Positions 33,854 through 42,062 of a DNA stretch of 55,727 nt are shown here, one piece after another. The stretch covers positions 1 through 55,727 of the forward strand of contig JAJRYT010000003.1 of assembly GCA_024275635.1 (NCBI GenBank), written 5' to 3'. Numbering within the stretch: the stretch's first letter is position 1; every line of letters begins with the position of its first letter. The notes under the pieces are model-generated. The model searched no databases. It was not told the origin of the DNA and saw only the letters and a list, made by a program, of their open reading frames with translations. The DNA comes from Chloroflexota bacterium. GTDB taxonomy: Bacteria > Chloroflexota > Anaerolineae > Promineifilales > Promineifilaceae. Position numbers and translations under genes: made by a program.

Positions 33854-34312
33854 TTAACTCGTTAGGGCGCGAATAACGAAAATAGCCAGGATGAGCAGGC
33901 CGCCGCCCAGTTGAACGGCCGTTGCCAATCCCCAGCCGGCTAATCCGCCTAAACTCGCTTTCAGCGCATCCTGCCAATCATGGCTTTTTTGATATTGGCC
34001 CAATAAAATACCACCGGCGTAACCGATGAGTGTGCCGATCAGCGGGGCGATAAACGTGCCGATGACAGCGCCGATTGTGCCGTACACCAGCCCCCGCCCC
34101 GACGCGCCTACGGTTTTGGCGCCTAGAAGCGGCATCCATAAATCGGCCGTGCCCGTTGCCAGGGCGATAAGGGTGATGATGATGAAAACCAGCCAGCCAA
34201 TACTGGCCATCCCGTTCACCAACACATAAATCAGAACCGCCACCCACATGAGCAGCGTCCCCGGAATCATGGGAATCACTGTGCCAATCAGCCCCAGCAC
34301 GATGAACCCCAC
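33854..34312 (-). CDS. DUF456 membrane protein, 5' end uncertain
   Basis: A glycine-rich membrane protein with helices throughout. GLIGTVIPMIPGTLLMW and the later GLVYGTIGAVIGTFIAPLIG are DUF456 hallmarks. With the GTG start at 34310-34312 the protein has 152 residues. The frame stays open upstream and the residues there (IILALLLESISFGLV) complete a natural first membrane helix. A near-perfect AAGGAG lies at 34362-34367, but only ATT/ATC codons follow it at workable distances. The true start may thus be a non-standard codon near 34354-34360, or an ATG lost by mutation. Confidence 0.82.
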   Translation of the reverse strand: MGFIVLGLIGTVIPMIPGTLLMWVAVLIYVLVNGMASIGWLVFIIITLIALATGTADLWMPLLGAKTVGASGRGLVYGTIGAVIGTFIAPLIGTLIGYAGGILLGQYQKSHDWQDALKASLGGLAGWGLATAVQLGGGLLILAIFVIRALTS

Positions 34313-34374
34313 GACCAGTCCAAATGAGATTGATTCGAGCAGTAAAGCTAAGATGATAATGCTCCTTCTAAAGT

Positions 34375-34406
34375 ACCTCCGGGAGGTTCCAAACCTCCGG
34401 GAGGTT
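34375..34406. repeat. Duplicated ACCTCCGGGAGGTT element
   Basis: The 14-base word occurs at 34375-34388 and 34393-34406, separated by CCAA; GGAGGTT and AACCTCC can form a hairpin across the middle. Related to the hairpin at 6537-6567. Confidence 0.75.
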
Positions 34407-34469
34407 GGTTTCTCTAGCTCTTCCCATTACGTCCTGTCCCGTTTTACGTTTCAGGCGGCGTTTTAGCGC

Positions 34470-35708
34470 TTACAACATTCTGTACGCTCGAAGGAATCGT
34501 TGAAACACGCCGGCCAGACATGGCCGGAATCCTACCATCGCTTGAAACGGGGTTCCCTGCAATTGATCATCGGTCATCCGGTTGATTTTTTGCCAGGTGT
34601 ATTTATTGGGCATATCAGGAAACCAGTTGGCAAAGTAGGGAAACCAACTGGCAACCACATGCAGGCAGCGCGCGGCCGGAATCGCCAAGCGCACAGCACG
34701 GGCGTTAAAATCCTCGTTCAACTGGGCCGTCATAGACAGCAAATAACTGTCAATTATCGTCTCTTCGCTGATGGGCCATTCCGGTCGTATTTGGATGGGC
34801 CAATGGCGGTTGGTCTGGTAAATCATGCCAAACTGTTCAATGAAACTGACCAGATCGCATACGCCAGGCCCGATGTGTGTTTTTTGCCAATCGATCAAGC
34901 GGCGCTGGTCCAAAAAGGTGAGCCGCCAATGATAGCTGAACGGGTTGCCATGCAGCAGTGTCGGCGGTAATTCGCGCAGTGGTTGCAGCATAGGCAGGGG
35001 ATCATCAAGAAGGTCGGCAACGGCCGTTAAATGACTCTCCCCCAAAACGCCAGGCCAGCCATCCAAACTGCGGATGACCGACAGCCCATTGGCCGCTTTC
35101 AGCAGTTTGGGGGCTAATTCCCCGGCGCTGTCAATGGCGTGTTGAGAAAGAACAGCGGCTGGCCCTTCGTCAAAAAACAGTTCGTGTTCCTGGCGCAGTT
35201 CAGCCAACGTATACTTTTTCTGTCCTATAAAATGGGCAAAACCATTGCTGTATAATTCGGAGTCTTGTTGCCAAAATCGCGCATGGAGAGTCGTCAAATC
35301 ATGGATGATTGATTCCACATCATCCCCTGTCCAGGTTGGCGGCCGGTAATTGTCGGGCACATCATCCAGCACAACCCAGCCGGCATCATCAACTAAATGA
35401 ACATACCAACACCTGGGGGCAATGCCGGGCAGCAGCGGCGCTGCATCACGATAAAAAAGGAGTTCGGCCCGGTTTGTTTGTTTGCCGATCAAGGTGATGG
35501 GGTCGGAATAGCCATCCAGGGTGAGGAAGAAACGGGTAACCTGCGTTTTATAGCCCTCATTATGGGCAGTATAGAGCGGGTGGGCGGAAACGGCCGTAAC
35601 TGCTACATCCTTTAACGCCGACTCGCGGCGCAGCAGCGCCGTCCAGGTCGCTGGGTTCCGTTTCTGCAATTGGGCAATATCTAATCGCGGTTGATCATTC
35701 ACGCGCAC
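34470..35708 (-). CDS. Aminoglycoside/choline-kinase-like phosphotransferase
   Basis: A 412-residue kinase-fold protein. The N-lobe has ITLIGKQTNRAELLFYRD (ATP-binding Lys and Glu). The hinge region is AGWVVLDDVPDN. The catalytic loop reads LLHGNPFSYHWRL instead of the usual HGDxHxxN, and the metal loop is LIDWQKTHIGPGVCDL (DW motif). The changed Brenner motif (Asp to Asn) raises doubt about activity, though related family members vary here. Likely a small-molecule kinase; substrate unknown. It starts at a GTG with no clear ribosome site. Confidence 0.85.
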   Translation of the reverse strand: MRVNDQPRLDIAQLQKRNPATWTALLRRESALKDVAVTAVSAHPLYTAHNEGYKTQVTRFFLTLDGYSDPITLIGKQTNRAELLFYRDAAPLLPGIAPRCWYVHLVDDAGWVVLDDVPDNYRPPTWTGDDVESIIHDLTTLHARFWQQDSELYSNGFAHFIGQKKYTLAELRQEHELFFDEGPAAVLSQHAIDSAGELAPKLLKAANGLSVIRSLDGWPGVLGESHLTAVADLLDDPLPMLQPLRELPPTLLHGNPFSYHWRLTFLDQRRLIDWQKTHIGPGVCDLVSFIEQFGMIYQTNRHWPIQIRPEWPISEETIIDSYLLSMTAQLNEDFNARAVRLAIPAARCLHVVASWFPYFANWFPDMPNKYTWQKINRMTDDQLQGTPFQAMVGFRPCLAGVFQRFLRAYRML

Positions 35709-35757
35709 ATTGTAAAACGTAAACCAACGCCTGACAAGCCAACGGCCGTTGTGCGCC

Positions 35758-35790
35758 AGATTACAAAAGTCTGGAAGACTTTTGTAATCT
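35758..35790. repeat. Perfect 15-bp inverted repeat
   Basis: AGATTACAAAAGTCT (35758-35772) and its exact complement (35776-35790), loop GGA. It begins two bases before the PIG-L stop codon region and separates the PIG-L and phosphotransferase genes. No strong T-run on the minus strand. Confidence 0.8.
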
Positions 35791-35791
35791 C

Positions 35792-36640
35792 TTAACGCAA
35801 GCCGTCAAACAAATCAGCCAACAGCAGTCCAGGCGTCGGCTCAGGCGCGGCCAGTGCAAAATACTCCATCTTGAGCAGATCAGCCATCTCATTGTCCGGC
35901 AGGCGGCGGAAAAGATTATCCGGGCCAAACTGCGTGCGGTGGCAGTGAAAAGCCGTCCATTTGCGCGTGATGGTGGAAGAAATATCCATGACGACCTGGA
36001 AATGATCATCCGGCCACCGTTTCCCTGCCTGCGCTTCCAGATTATCGAAAAAGCTCACGTCCAGGCCGCGCGCCGCCATCCGTTCCTTCATCGCCATGAA
36101 GAAGGCCGCGCGCACGATGGGATAAAAAAGGCGAGCCGTCTTCCAGGGGCCGCCCAGGTCGGGCAGGTAAGCCGGGTTGGCGGCGGCGGCAAAAGCAGCG
36201 CGCGTGTGATGGTGGATGGCGATATGGTCGGGGTGGCCGTAACCGCCAAACGGCTCAAAGGTCAGGATGATTTGCGGCTTTATACGGCGAATTATTTCAA
36301 CCAACTGCGCCACCACACTATCTGCCGGGGCGTTGATGAAGGCGTGGGGATGCGCGTTCTCTTTGGTCCCGGCCATGCCCGAATCCCGGTAATCGAGAAA
36401 GGTGACGTGATCCACCCCTAACGTTGTGGCGGAACAGCGCATTTCCGCTTCGCGCACCTGGGCCAAGGTTTCCGGCGTAGCCAAAGCGGGGTCGGCGATT
36501 TCACCAGCTTCGCCGCGCGTGGCGCAAACCAGTTCCACACGAGCGCCATTGGCGGCATAGTGGGCCAGGGTCCCGCCTGGGCCGAGGATTTCATCGTCAG
36601 GATGGGCAAAACAGCCGAGGAGGATGGGTTGTTGTCTCAT
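35792..36640 (-). CDS. PIG-L/LmbE-family N-deacetylase
   Basis: A 282-residue zinc deacetylase. The zinc motif AHPDDE is near the start (GCFAHPDDEILGPGG). The third ligand region is GGYGHPDHIAIHHHTRAA, and RDSGMAGT is also typical. Such enzymes remove acetyl groups from GlcNAc-containing lipids or thiol precursors (MshB/BshB-like). The substrate here is unknown. The longer open frame upstream is rejected: the ATG at 36638-36640 overlaps the stop of the preceding gene in ATGA, and homology starts there. Confidence 0.92.
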   Translation of the reverse strand: MRQQPILLGCFAHPDDEILGPGGTLAHYAANGARVELVCATRGEAGEIADPALATPETLAQVREAEMRCSATTLGVDHVTFLDYRDSGMAGTKENAHPHAFINAPADSVVAQLVEIIRRIKPQIILTFEPFGGYGHPDHIAIHHHTRAAFAAAANPAYLPDLGGPWKTARLFYPIVRAAFFMAMKERMAARGLDVSFFDNLEAQAGKRWPDDHFQVVMDISSTITRKWTAFHCHRTQFGPDNLFRRLPDNEMADLLKMEYFALAAPEPTPGLLLADLFDGLR

Positions 36641-37119
36641 CTGTTTCTCGTCATAATCCGCGCATCTGGCAAGGTTAACCGGCTCAGAACCATCATTCGT
36701 TTGTAGTAATGGAAGCTGGATAAAAACAGGCTGCTGCCGAGGCCGATGTAAACGATGGCCAGGTATGGCTTGGGCAGCGCGGAGTGGCGCAGGAAGATGC
36801 CAAGTGCGATCATGAAGGCCACCAGCGGGTAGCTGTGCCACTGCTGGAAAGCAAAGAAACACACTTTCTCCCGGTTAATGCTGTCAATACGCCGGATGTT
36901 TTTGTTGGCGAGCCGAGAAAAACCGAAGGCGTAAATGGCCAGGGCGAGCGCAAAACCGGCCAGGGCGAATGGTAAATAGCGTGTCCATTTCAAGGATGCC
37001 AGCCAGCCATACGCCAGTTTGTCGAGAAATATGCCAACGCCCGACCACATCAGTCCAGCCGCCGCGTAAAGCCATGCTTTGGCAACGGCCGGTTCCCAAT
37101 TGTAGAGTAAATCATTCAT
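36637..37119 (-). CDS. Four-helix membrane protein of unknown function
   Basis: About 160 residues with four predicted helices (AWLYAAAGLMWSGVGIFL, FALAGFALALAIYAF, PLVAFMIALGIFL, YLAIVYIGLGSSLFLSSF). A conserved-looking loop LANKNIRRIDSINREK lies between helices 2 and 3. Its stop overlaps the PIG-L start (ATGA), so the two are co-translated and may work on the same lipid-linked substrate. The ATG at 37117-37119 (MNDLLYNWEP) is preferred over one 12 codons earlier. No family name is assigned. Confidence 0.8.
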   Translation of the reverse strand: MNDLLYNWEPAVAKAWLYAAAGLMWSGVGIFLDKLAYGWLASLKWTRYLPFALAGFALALAIYAFGFSRLANKNIRRIDSINREKVCFFAFQQWHSYPLVAFMIALGIFLRHSALPKPYLAIVYIGLGSSLFLSSFHYYKRMMVLSRLTLPDARIMTRNR

Positions 37120-37172
37120 AGGCGGCACTTTACCGCTTTTTGCTGTGGGAAGCAATTTTCTTCAGGGTTTAT

Positions 37173-38036
37173 TTAGCTGTTTCCCGCAGTTGTCAACCGG
37201 ATGCCGTTTCCGGCAGGATCGGTTGTGTAACGGCCGTTCTCTCGACGCTCTATCGGCAATCCGGCAGCTTCAATCCGGTGGGTCAGCTCCTCCAAAACGG
37301 CCGTTTCCGGCAGCGCAATCTCATACCACAACAACCGCGCCGCATCCTCCGGCGGCGGCGGCGCGTCAATGCCCGCCCAGGTATTCAATCCCAAATGATG
37401 ATGATAACCGCCGGCGGCGACAAAGCTTGCCTCTGATCCGTAGCGCGCCATCACCTCAAAACCCAACAAATCACGGTAAAACTGCTCGGCGGCGGGAATA
37501 TGACTGACGTGTAGATGGATGTGACCCATGCGCGTGTCCGGGTGTAAGCCTGTCCAGGTTGGCTCATTCCCGGTCAGTTCGCTCAGTACGCCATCCGCAT
37601 CAAATGGCTCGGTGACCAGCTTCAAACGGCCGTTCGGGAATGCCCATGCTTCTCGCGGCCGGTCGCGGTAAATCTCAATGCCGTGCCCGTCCGGGTCGGT
37701 GAGGTAGAGCGCTTCGCTGACAGCATGATCAGACGCGCCATAGATGGGCGTTTCTGAATGGGTGAGATGGCGTAAGGTACGCGCCAGTTCCAGGCGTGAA
37801 GGAACCAACAGCGCAAAATGGTAGAGGCCGGTTGTCCCCCGCGTGAGGCGCGCGCCAGACTGCTCAGTCAAAACCAGCAGTTCTCGCTCGCCGGCGGCCA
37901 GGTAAGCGGTACGGCCGTCCCGCTGCTTGAGCGAAAGGCCGATGCCTTGCTGATAATAATCAAGCGAACGGCCGAGATCGGCTACCGTGAGATGAACCCG
38001 GCCCATCGTTGTGTGTGAATGAATGGTGAAATCCAT
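37173..38036 (-). CDS. VOC-family ring-cleavage dioxygenase-like protein (CatE-like)
   Basis: A 287-residue protein with two vicinal-oxygen-chelate domains (about 8-130 and 168-285). Metal ligands are suggested by MGRVHLTVADLGRSLDYYQ, YHFALLVPS, GHIHLHVSHIPAAEQFY and GIEIYRD. The layout matches catechol-2,3-dioxygenase CatE/MhqO-type proteins of Bacillus quinone-stress regulons. It probably opens or detoxifies catechol/hydroquinone-like rings. It lies 13 bases downstream of the FMN reductase gene on the same strand, supporting a shared redox-detoxification role. Confidence 0.88.
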   Translation of the reverse strand: MDFTIHSHTTMGRVHLTVADLGRSLDYYQQGIGLSLKQRDGRTAYLAAGERELLVLTEQSGARLTRGTTGLYHFALLVPSRLELARTLRHLTHSETPIYGASDHAVSEALYLTDPDGHGIEIYRDRPREAWAFPNGRLKLVTEPFDADGVLSELTGNEPTWTGLHPDTRMGHIHLHVSHIPAAEQFYRDLLGFEVMARYGSEASFVAAGGYHHHLGLNTWAGIDAPPPPEDAARLLWYEIALPETAVLEELTHRIEAAGLPIERRENGRYTTDPAGNGIRLTTAGNS

Positions 38037-38049
38037 AATTTGTTTCTCG

Positions 38050-38616
38050 TCAGGCTTTTAATTTGCGTGTCAGATCGGCCAGGGCTTCCAACAGCCGGGC
38101 GATACGGTCGCGGATGGCGTCGTCGGAGAGATGACCTTGCTTGTCGAAATATTGCCCGGCGCGGGCAACCATGACTTGCGGTGACACGACAACATAGTTG
38201 CGATTGTGCATGAGGATGTCTCGCAGATGCATTTGGGCGCGAGATGTACCTAACATCCCGCCTGCGCCCATGATAGCTGCCGGCTTATCGTTCATGGGCG
38301 ACGCATCTGGTTTGGGCCGGGGTGCCCAATCAATGGCGTTTTTGAGAACAGCCGTTATCGAGTAATTATATTCGGGCGTAGCAATTAACAATGCGTCGGC
38401 CACCCTTAATCGCTCACGGAAATGCAGAACTGATTCCGGTGTGCCTTCTGCTTCTACATCGGCGTTATAAAAGGGGAGGGGAGCCAGGTCGTAGCATTCG
38501 AGAGTCATACTGGGCGGCAGGAGTTGTTCGGCGGCGTGCAGCAAGGCTTTGTTGTAAGATCCCCGGCGTAAGCTGCCGGGGAGTCCGAGGACGTGGATGT
38601 TGTCATAGTTGGACAT
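38050..38616 (-). CDS. NAD(P)H-dependent FMN reductase (flavodoxin-like)
   Basis: A 188-residue flavodoxin-fold enzyme. FMN phosphate is bound by GLPGSLRRGSYNKALL, and the isoalloxazine loop is TPEYNYSITAVLKNAIDW, the signature of the ChrR/YieF/NfoR group. It uses NAD(P)H to reduce quinones, azo dyes or chromate by two electrons. It sits between a MFS transporter and a CatE-like dioxygenase, fitting a quinone/electrophile-stress module. Octad repeats occupy the gap upstream. Confidence 0.94.
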   Translation of the reverse strand: MSNYDNIHVLGLPGSLRRGSYNKALLHAAEQLLPPSMTLECYDLAPLPFYNADVEAEGTPESVLHFRERLRVADALLIATPEYNYSITAVLKNAIDWAPRPKPDASPMNDKPAAIMGAGGMLGTSRAQMHLRDILMHNRNYVVVSPQVMVARAGQYFDKQGHLSDDAIRDRIARLLEALADLTRKLKA

Positions 38617-38656
38617 GGATACGAATCGTTCCTTTTAGTTGATTAGTGAGTGTTCA

Positions 38657-38680
38657 GTAATTGGGTAATTAGGTAATTGG
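38657..38680. repeat. Three GTAATTGG octads
   Basis: GTAATTGG, GTAATTAG, GTAATTGG without gaps, between the MFS transporter and FMN reductase genes. An 8-base variant of the GTAATTG heptad. Confidence 0.75.
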
Positions 38681-38691
38681 GCTTTTGATGG

Positions 38692-40011
38692 TCAAATGAC
38701 GGCGTGGGAGGTTTTGGGGTCAACGGCCGTTACCTCCGGCATTCCCTGGGCGGCGCAGGCAGCTTGTTTCCCGGCCGTCCCCACGATGATATCGGCTTCA
38801 TCATTGAGACGGCGCAGGAGCAGAAGCAGCGGCAGCGCCAGCAGCGTCGTTACCCCGCCGGTGACATAGCCGGCGGCCAGGGAACGAGACTGCGCCACCG
38901 CACCCAGGCCCGATTGGCCCAATGTGCTGCCGCCGCTGGCAAGCATCGAATTGAAGGAAACGATAGTAGCACGCTGCTCTGAGGGGATGATCTGGTGGAT
39001 AAAAGCCTGCTGCACTGGCCCGACAACCCCAGTTGTACCCATCATTAGCAAAACCAGAACGACGCCAATCCAAAACGACCCGGCAAAGCCCAGCGCGATG
39101 ATGGCGATGGTTTGAACGGCCGCTGCCCACAGTAAAAGCGTGGTGCGCTTGCCGCAATACCGGGAAAACCATTCCACCAGCGCATTGCCGGCCATCGTAG
39201 ACAGAGCGATGAGGGCCGAAACCAATCCGGCCACCCAGACCGCATCCTGCCCCAACAGTTCCAGCAGATAGGGCGGCCAGGCATAAAACCCCCAGGCCAG
39301 GAAGCCTGATTGGATGATAGAAATAAGCATCAGGAACCGGATCGGCCGTTCGCCCCAGCCGTAGGTCAGGCTGTCTTGGGCCAACTTTTTCATGGCTGTC
39401 GGTGTTTCCGACAAGGTGAGTTTGTGAGGCGTATAGCCGATGTCGTGCATGGCGATGTAGGCGACGGCGAAGGCGATGACAAGCAGTAAGGCACGCCCGA
39501 CAAATGGCAGCGCCAGGTTAATATTCCCCAGGAATCCGCCGCTGACCGTCCCCAGGAGCATGGCTCCACCAGTGACGACAGCGCCGCGCGCGAAAATCTG
39601 GTCTAGTTTGCCATCATAACCGGTGGCGTTGAGGGCGTCTACCAGCCACGCCTCGACGGCGCCGGAGTAGAAGGTGAAGCCCAGCCCCAGGATGACGGAC
39701 ATGATGATGAACAGGGTCAAGCTGCCGCCTATGGCGGCGATGCCCACATAACCGAGCGTGCCCAGGGCGAGAACGGCTGTACTCCACAAAAAAGAGACCC
39801 GCCGTCCGCTGGTATCAGCCAGCATCCCTGTCGGAATTTCAAAGATGAACATCCCGGCGGAAAAGGCGGCGTTGGCGATGAAGACCCCGGCAATGTCCAG
39901 TCCGGCATCGAGCAAAAACAGCGTGTTGACTCCCCAGATGAGGGAGGCCGACAAGGTGTACAGCCCGGCAATGATGAGGTAGTTGCGGATGATTTTCTGG
40001 GGTGAAGGCAT
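38692..40011 (-). CDS. MFS transporter
   Basis: A 439-residue, about 12-helix major facilitator. Helix 1 region LIIAGLYTLSASLIWGVNTLFLL and the loop 2-3 motif EIPTGMLADTSGRRVSF (variant of GxLADRxGRR) are typical. The second half contains ALVEWFSRYCGKRTTLLL, the matching loop 8-9. It resembles DHA3-type or uncharacterised efflux permeases. The C-terminal tail is hydrophilic. It lies between the pirin and FMN-reductase genes, so it may export an electrophile or its product. Substrate unknown. Confidence 0.9.
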   Translation of the reverse strand: MPSPQKIIRNYLIIAGLYTLSASLIWGVNTLFLLDAGLDIAGVFIANAAFSAGMFIFEIPTGMLADTSGRRVSFLWSTAVLALGTLGYVGIAAIGGSLTLFIIMSVILGLGFTFYSGAVEAWLVDALNATGYDGKLDQIFARGAVVTGGAMLLGTVSGGFLGNINLALPFVGRALLLVIAFAVAYIAMHDIGYTPHKLTLSETPTAMKKLAQDSLTYGWGERPIRFLMLISIIQSGFLAWGFYAWPPYLLELLGQDAVWVAGLVSALIALSTMAGNALVEWFSRYCGKRTTLLLWAAAVQTIAIIALGFAGSFWIGVVLVLLMMGTTGVVGPVQQAFIHQIIPSEQRATIVSFNSMLASGGSTLGQSGLGAVAQSRSLAAGYVTGGVTTLLALPLLLLLRRLNDEADIIVGTAGKQAACAAQGMPEVTAVDPKTSHAVI

Positions 40012-40023
40012 GTTGGTATCGAT

Positions 40024-40818
40024 TTACCGCTGACCGTTTGTGTGCATGAAGGATTTCAGGTAAAAGGACAGGTAGTTTAATGGCTGGCCGCCAGCAGTGA
40101 TGACGGCGGTTTCCTCCCCCGGCGTTGCTAAAACCACATCATACAAATCAATGGCGTGGTCAAGATCGGCAGCCCGGATACGGCCGTTTCCCTTCACAAA
40201 ATAGAGAAACAAATCTTCGCCGGGCTGGGGGAGTTCGATAGTGGATTGGCCGCGCGGGGGAACGGCCGTACTCGTCAACCGGGCGTCCACATGCGCGTCC
40301 GTCGCCCCGTTGGGGCCGATGATGTCGCGGACAACACCGTTGCCTACCCGGCGCGGCGTCATATCCGTTAGCCGCACCTGCTAGTAATGCGGTTCCAGTC
40401 CCATGTACTGCGTATCGGCCACAAACCAGATTTGAATGACGCGGGTGAATTCGTCCGTCAAGTTCAGTTCCTGGTGCTGGATAAAATAGCCGGAAAACAT
40501 GCGCTGCACCTCGCCCGCCGCGATGACGCCTTTGCCGCCGGTCGTGTCTTCATGATACAGCTCGCCGTCAATGACATAGGTGAAAATCTCCAGGCCGCGA
40601 TGGGGATGCCAGCGGAAGCCGTTGCGGGGTTTGATTTGGGTCATGTGGGCGGTCAGCATCCCGCTTAACCGCCGCAGCGGGCTGTAGCCGCCAACGGCGA
40701 AGTGGGAAGTGAGCCAGTGGACGGGGTGAATGGTGGGGAAGGTGGCCGCTTTGTAAAAATGTAAATTATCCTGCACGTTCAACCCAGAAATAACGCTTTT
40801 GGTTAGATCCGTATACAT
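40024..40818 (-). pseudogene. Pirin-family cupin protein, broken by an in-frame TAG
   Basis: A 264-codon pirin frame with one TAG at 40381-40383 (codon 146). The N-terminal cupin is intact: FRWHPHRGLEIFTYVIDGELYHEDT with metal-binding His residues and HQELNLTDEFTRVIQIW. The C-terminal cupin continues in frame (RRVGNGVVRDIIGPNG, then GEDLFLYFVKGNG). The stop lies in GLEPHY-stop-QVRL, a place where pirins often have YEQ, so GAG to TAG is the likely change. Pirins include quercetinase-like dioxygenases and redox regulators. The N-terminal half could still be made. Confidence 0.85.
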
Positions 40819-40855
40819 CGGCTGCCTCTCTAATTGGGATGCTCTTATTATGACA

Positions 40856-40884
40856 GAACGGCCGTTATCAATTAACGGCCGTTC
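40856..40884. repeat. Hairpin formed by two AACGGCCGTT palindromes
   Basis: GAACGGCCGTTA (40856-40867) and TAACGGCCGTTC (40873-40884) form a perfect 12-bp stem around TCAAT. Each arm contains one copy of the window's iterated palindrome. It lies between DoxX and pirin genes and may act as a terminator. Confidence 0.8.
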
Positions 40885-40913
40885 ATCAACTTCTTATTTT
40901 TAGAAATGTGGCA

Positions 40914-41279
40914 TTAAACGAGGGCGAAACGGCCGTAAGCCACAAACCCCGCCAAAAGCAGCAGCACAACATTCATGCCAATCATGTTGTTTTCGCCGCG
41001 GCGGGCATGGGTGACAGCCGCCCCAATCATCGTCAGAACCAGCCCTACTGCTGCCAGAGGTGTCAGCCAGGGTAGAATGCCAGTTGCCGCTGGCAAAATC
41101 AAACCAATCGCGCCCAAGATTTCGACAATGCCAATAGCCCGAATGTTGCTGGCGCTAAAATCTTCCACCCAGGCCATCCGCTCCGCCATCTCTTCCTTCG
41201 ATTTGGTCGCCTTCATAAAGCCGACCATCAAAAACATTAATCCCAATAAACCTTGTACAACCCAGAGGGCACTATTCAT
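40914..41279 (-). CDS. DoxX-family membrane protein (CatD-like)
   Basis: A 121-residue four-helix membrane protein of the DoxX/CatD family. The first helix leads into MVGFMKATKSKEEMAERM, and the second motif is IRAIGIVEILGAIGLILPAA, both typical. DoxX proteins are linked to quinone and thiol redox chemistry; CatD accompanies the dioxygenase CatE in Bacillus. It is read in the same direction as yceI-like and pirin genes and probably answers to the same TetR regulator. Confidence 0.92.
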   Translation of the reverse strand: MNSALWVVQGLLGLMFLMVGFMKATKSKEEMAERMAWVEDFSASNIRAIGIVEILGAIGLILPAATGILPWLTPLAAVGLVLTMIGAAVTHARRGENNMIGMNVVLLLLAGFVAYGRFALV

Positions 41280-41371
41280 CTTAATTCCTCCTATCTCTGA
41301 ATCAGTGTAATTGGGTGGTAGGACTGCAATTAATTACCCAATTACGCACTTACCCACACGCCAATATCCGG

Positions 41372-41917
41372 TTAATCGGCAACGGCTTCGGCTTCCGGCT
41401 GCTTCACAATCTCTAATTCAATATCAATCCGAACTTTATCGCCAACCAGGACGCCGCCTGTTTCCAGCGCTTGATTCCATTCTAATCCCCACTCCTTGCG
41501 ACTGATGGCGGTTGTGCCTGAAAAACCGGCGCTGGTTGTACCCCAGGGGCTTTTGGCCTGTCCGGCATATTCCACATCTAGCGTCACTTCTTTGGTGACG
41601 CCGCGAATCGTCAGGTCGCCGATTAATTTGCCGGCATCGCTGCCGGTTTGCTCGACGCGCTTGCTTTTGAAAGTGAGGGTAGGGTGATTTTCAACATCGA
41701 GAAAATCCGGCGAACGCAGGTGTCCATCCCGCTGTTCTTCGCGGGTGTTGATGCTGGCGGCGTCAATCTCTACGTCAACCATGCTGGCCGCCGGGTTGTT
41801 TTCATCGAAGTTGATGCTGCCGCTGAATTTCTCAAAACGGCCGCGTACTTTAGAAATCATCATGTGTCGCGCTGAAAAGGCGACATGGGAATGAGCTGAA
41901 TCTATTTGCCAGGTCAT
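41372..41917 (-). CDS. YceI-family lipid/quinone-binding protein
   Basis: A 181-residue beta-barrel (lipocalin-like) protein; YceI homologues bind polyisoprenoid quinones. Signature segments are WQIDSAHSHVAFSARHMMI at the N-terminus, GRFEKFSGSINFDEN, then the central HLRSPDFLDVENHPTLTF and GDLTIRGVTKEVTLDVEY. It lacks a signal peptide, so it is cytosolic here. The longer open frame reaching 42295 is antisense to the TetR gene and rejected. AAGGAG lies about 10 bases before the ATG at 41915-41917. The promoter region carries two palindromic operators. Confidence 0.94.
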   Translation of the reverse strand: MTWQIDSAHSHVAFSARHMMISKVRGRFEKFSGSINFDENNPAASMVDVEIDAASINTREEQRDGHLRSPDFLDVENHPTLTFKSKRVEQTGSDAGKLIGDLTIRGVTKEVTLDVEYAGQAKSPWGTTSAGFSGTTAISRKEWGLEWNQALETGGVLVGDKVRIDIELEIVKQPEAEAVAD

Positions 41918-41963
41918 AATACTTGTTCTCCTTACTGCTTTATGTGAAAGATTTATCAAAAAT

Positions 41964-42010
41964 GGACTATAGTCCGATTGTTGTGTAAGATAATAGCGGA
42001 CTGTAGTCCG
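41964..42010. promoter_or_regulatory. Two palindromic operators between yceI-like and tetR genes
   Basis: GGACTATAGTCC (41964-41975) and CGGACTGTAGTCCG (41997-42010) share the palindrome GGACT-N2-AGTCC and are followed by GATTG and TTTG respectively. Their centres are 34 bases apart, about three helical turns, as expected for cooperative TetR dimers. They lie in the divergent promoter region. Confidence 0.8.
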
Positions 42011-42062
42011 TTTGTCAAGATGTCTTGAACAAACTATACTTTTTCTCATAAAAGGTGGCGGT

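Noticed and set aside
40024..40380. C-terminal pirin half as a separate gene
   Set aside because: It has no ribosome site and continues the upstream frame without shift. One stop codon within a single pirin gene is simpler.
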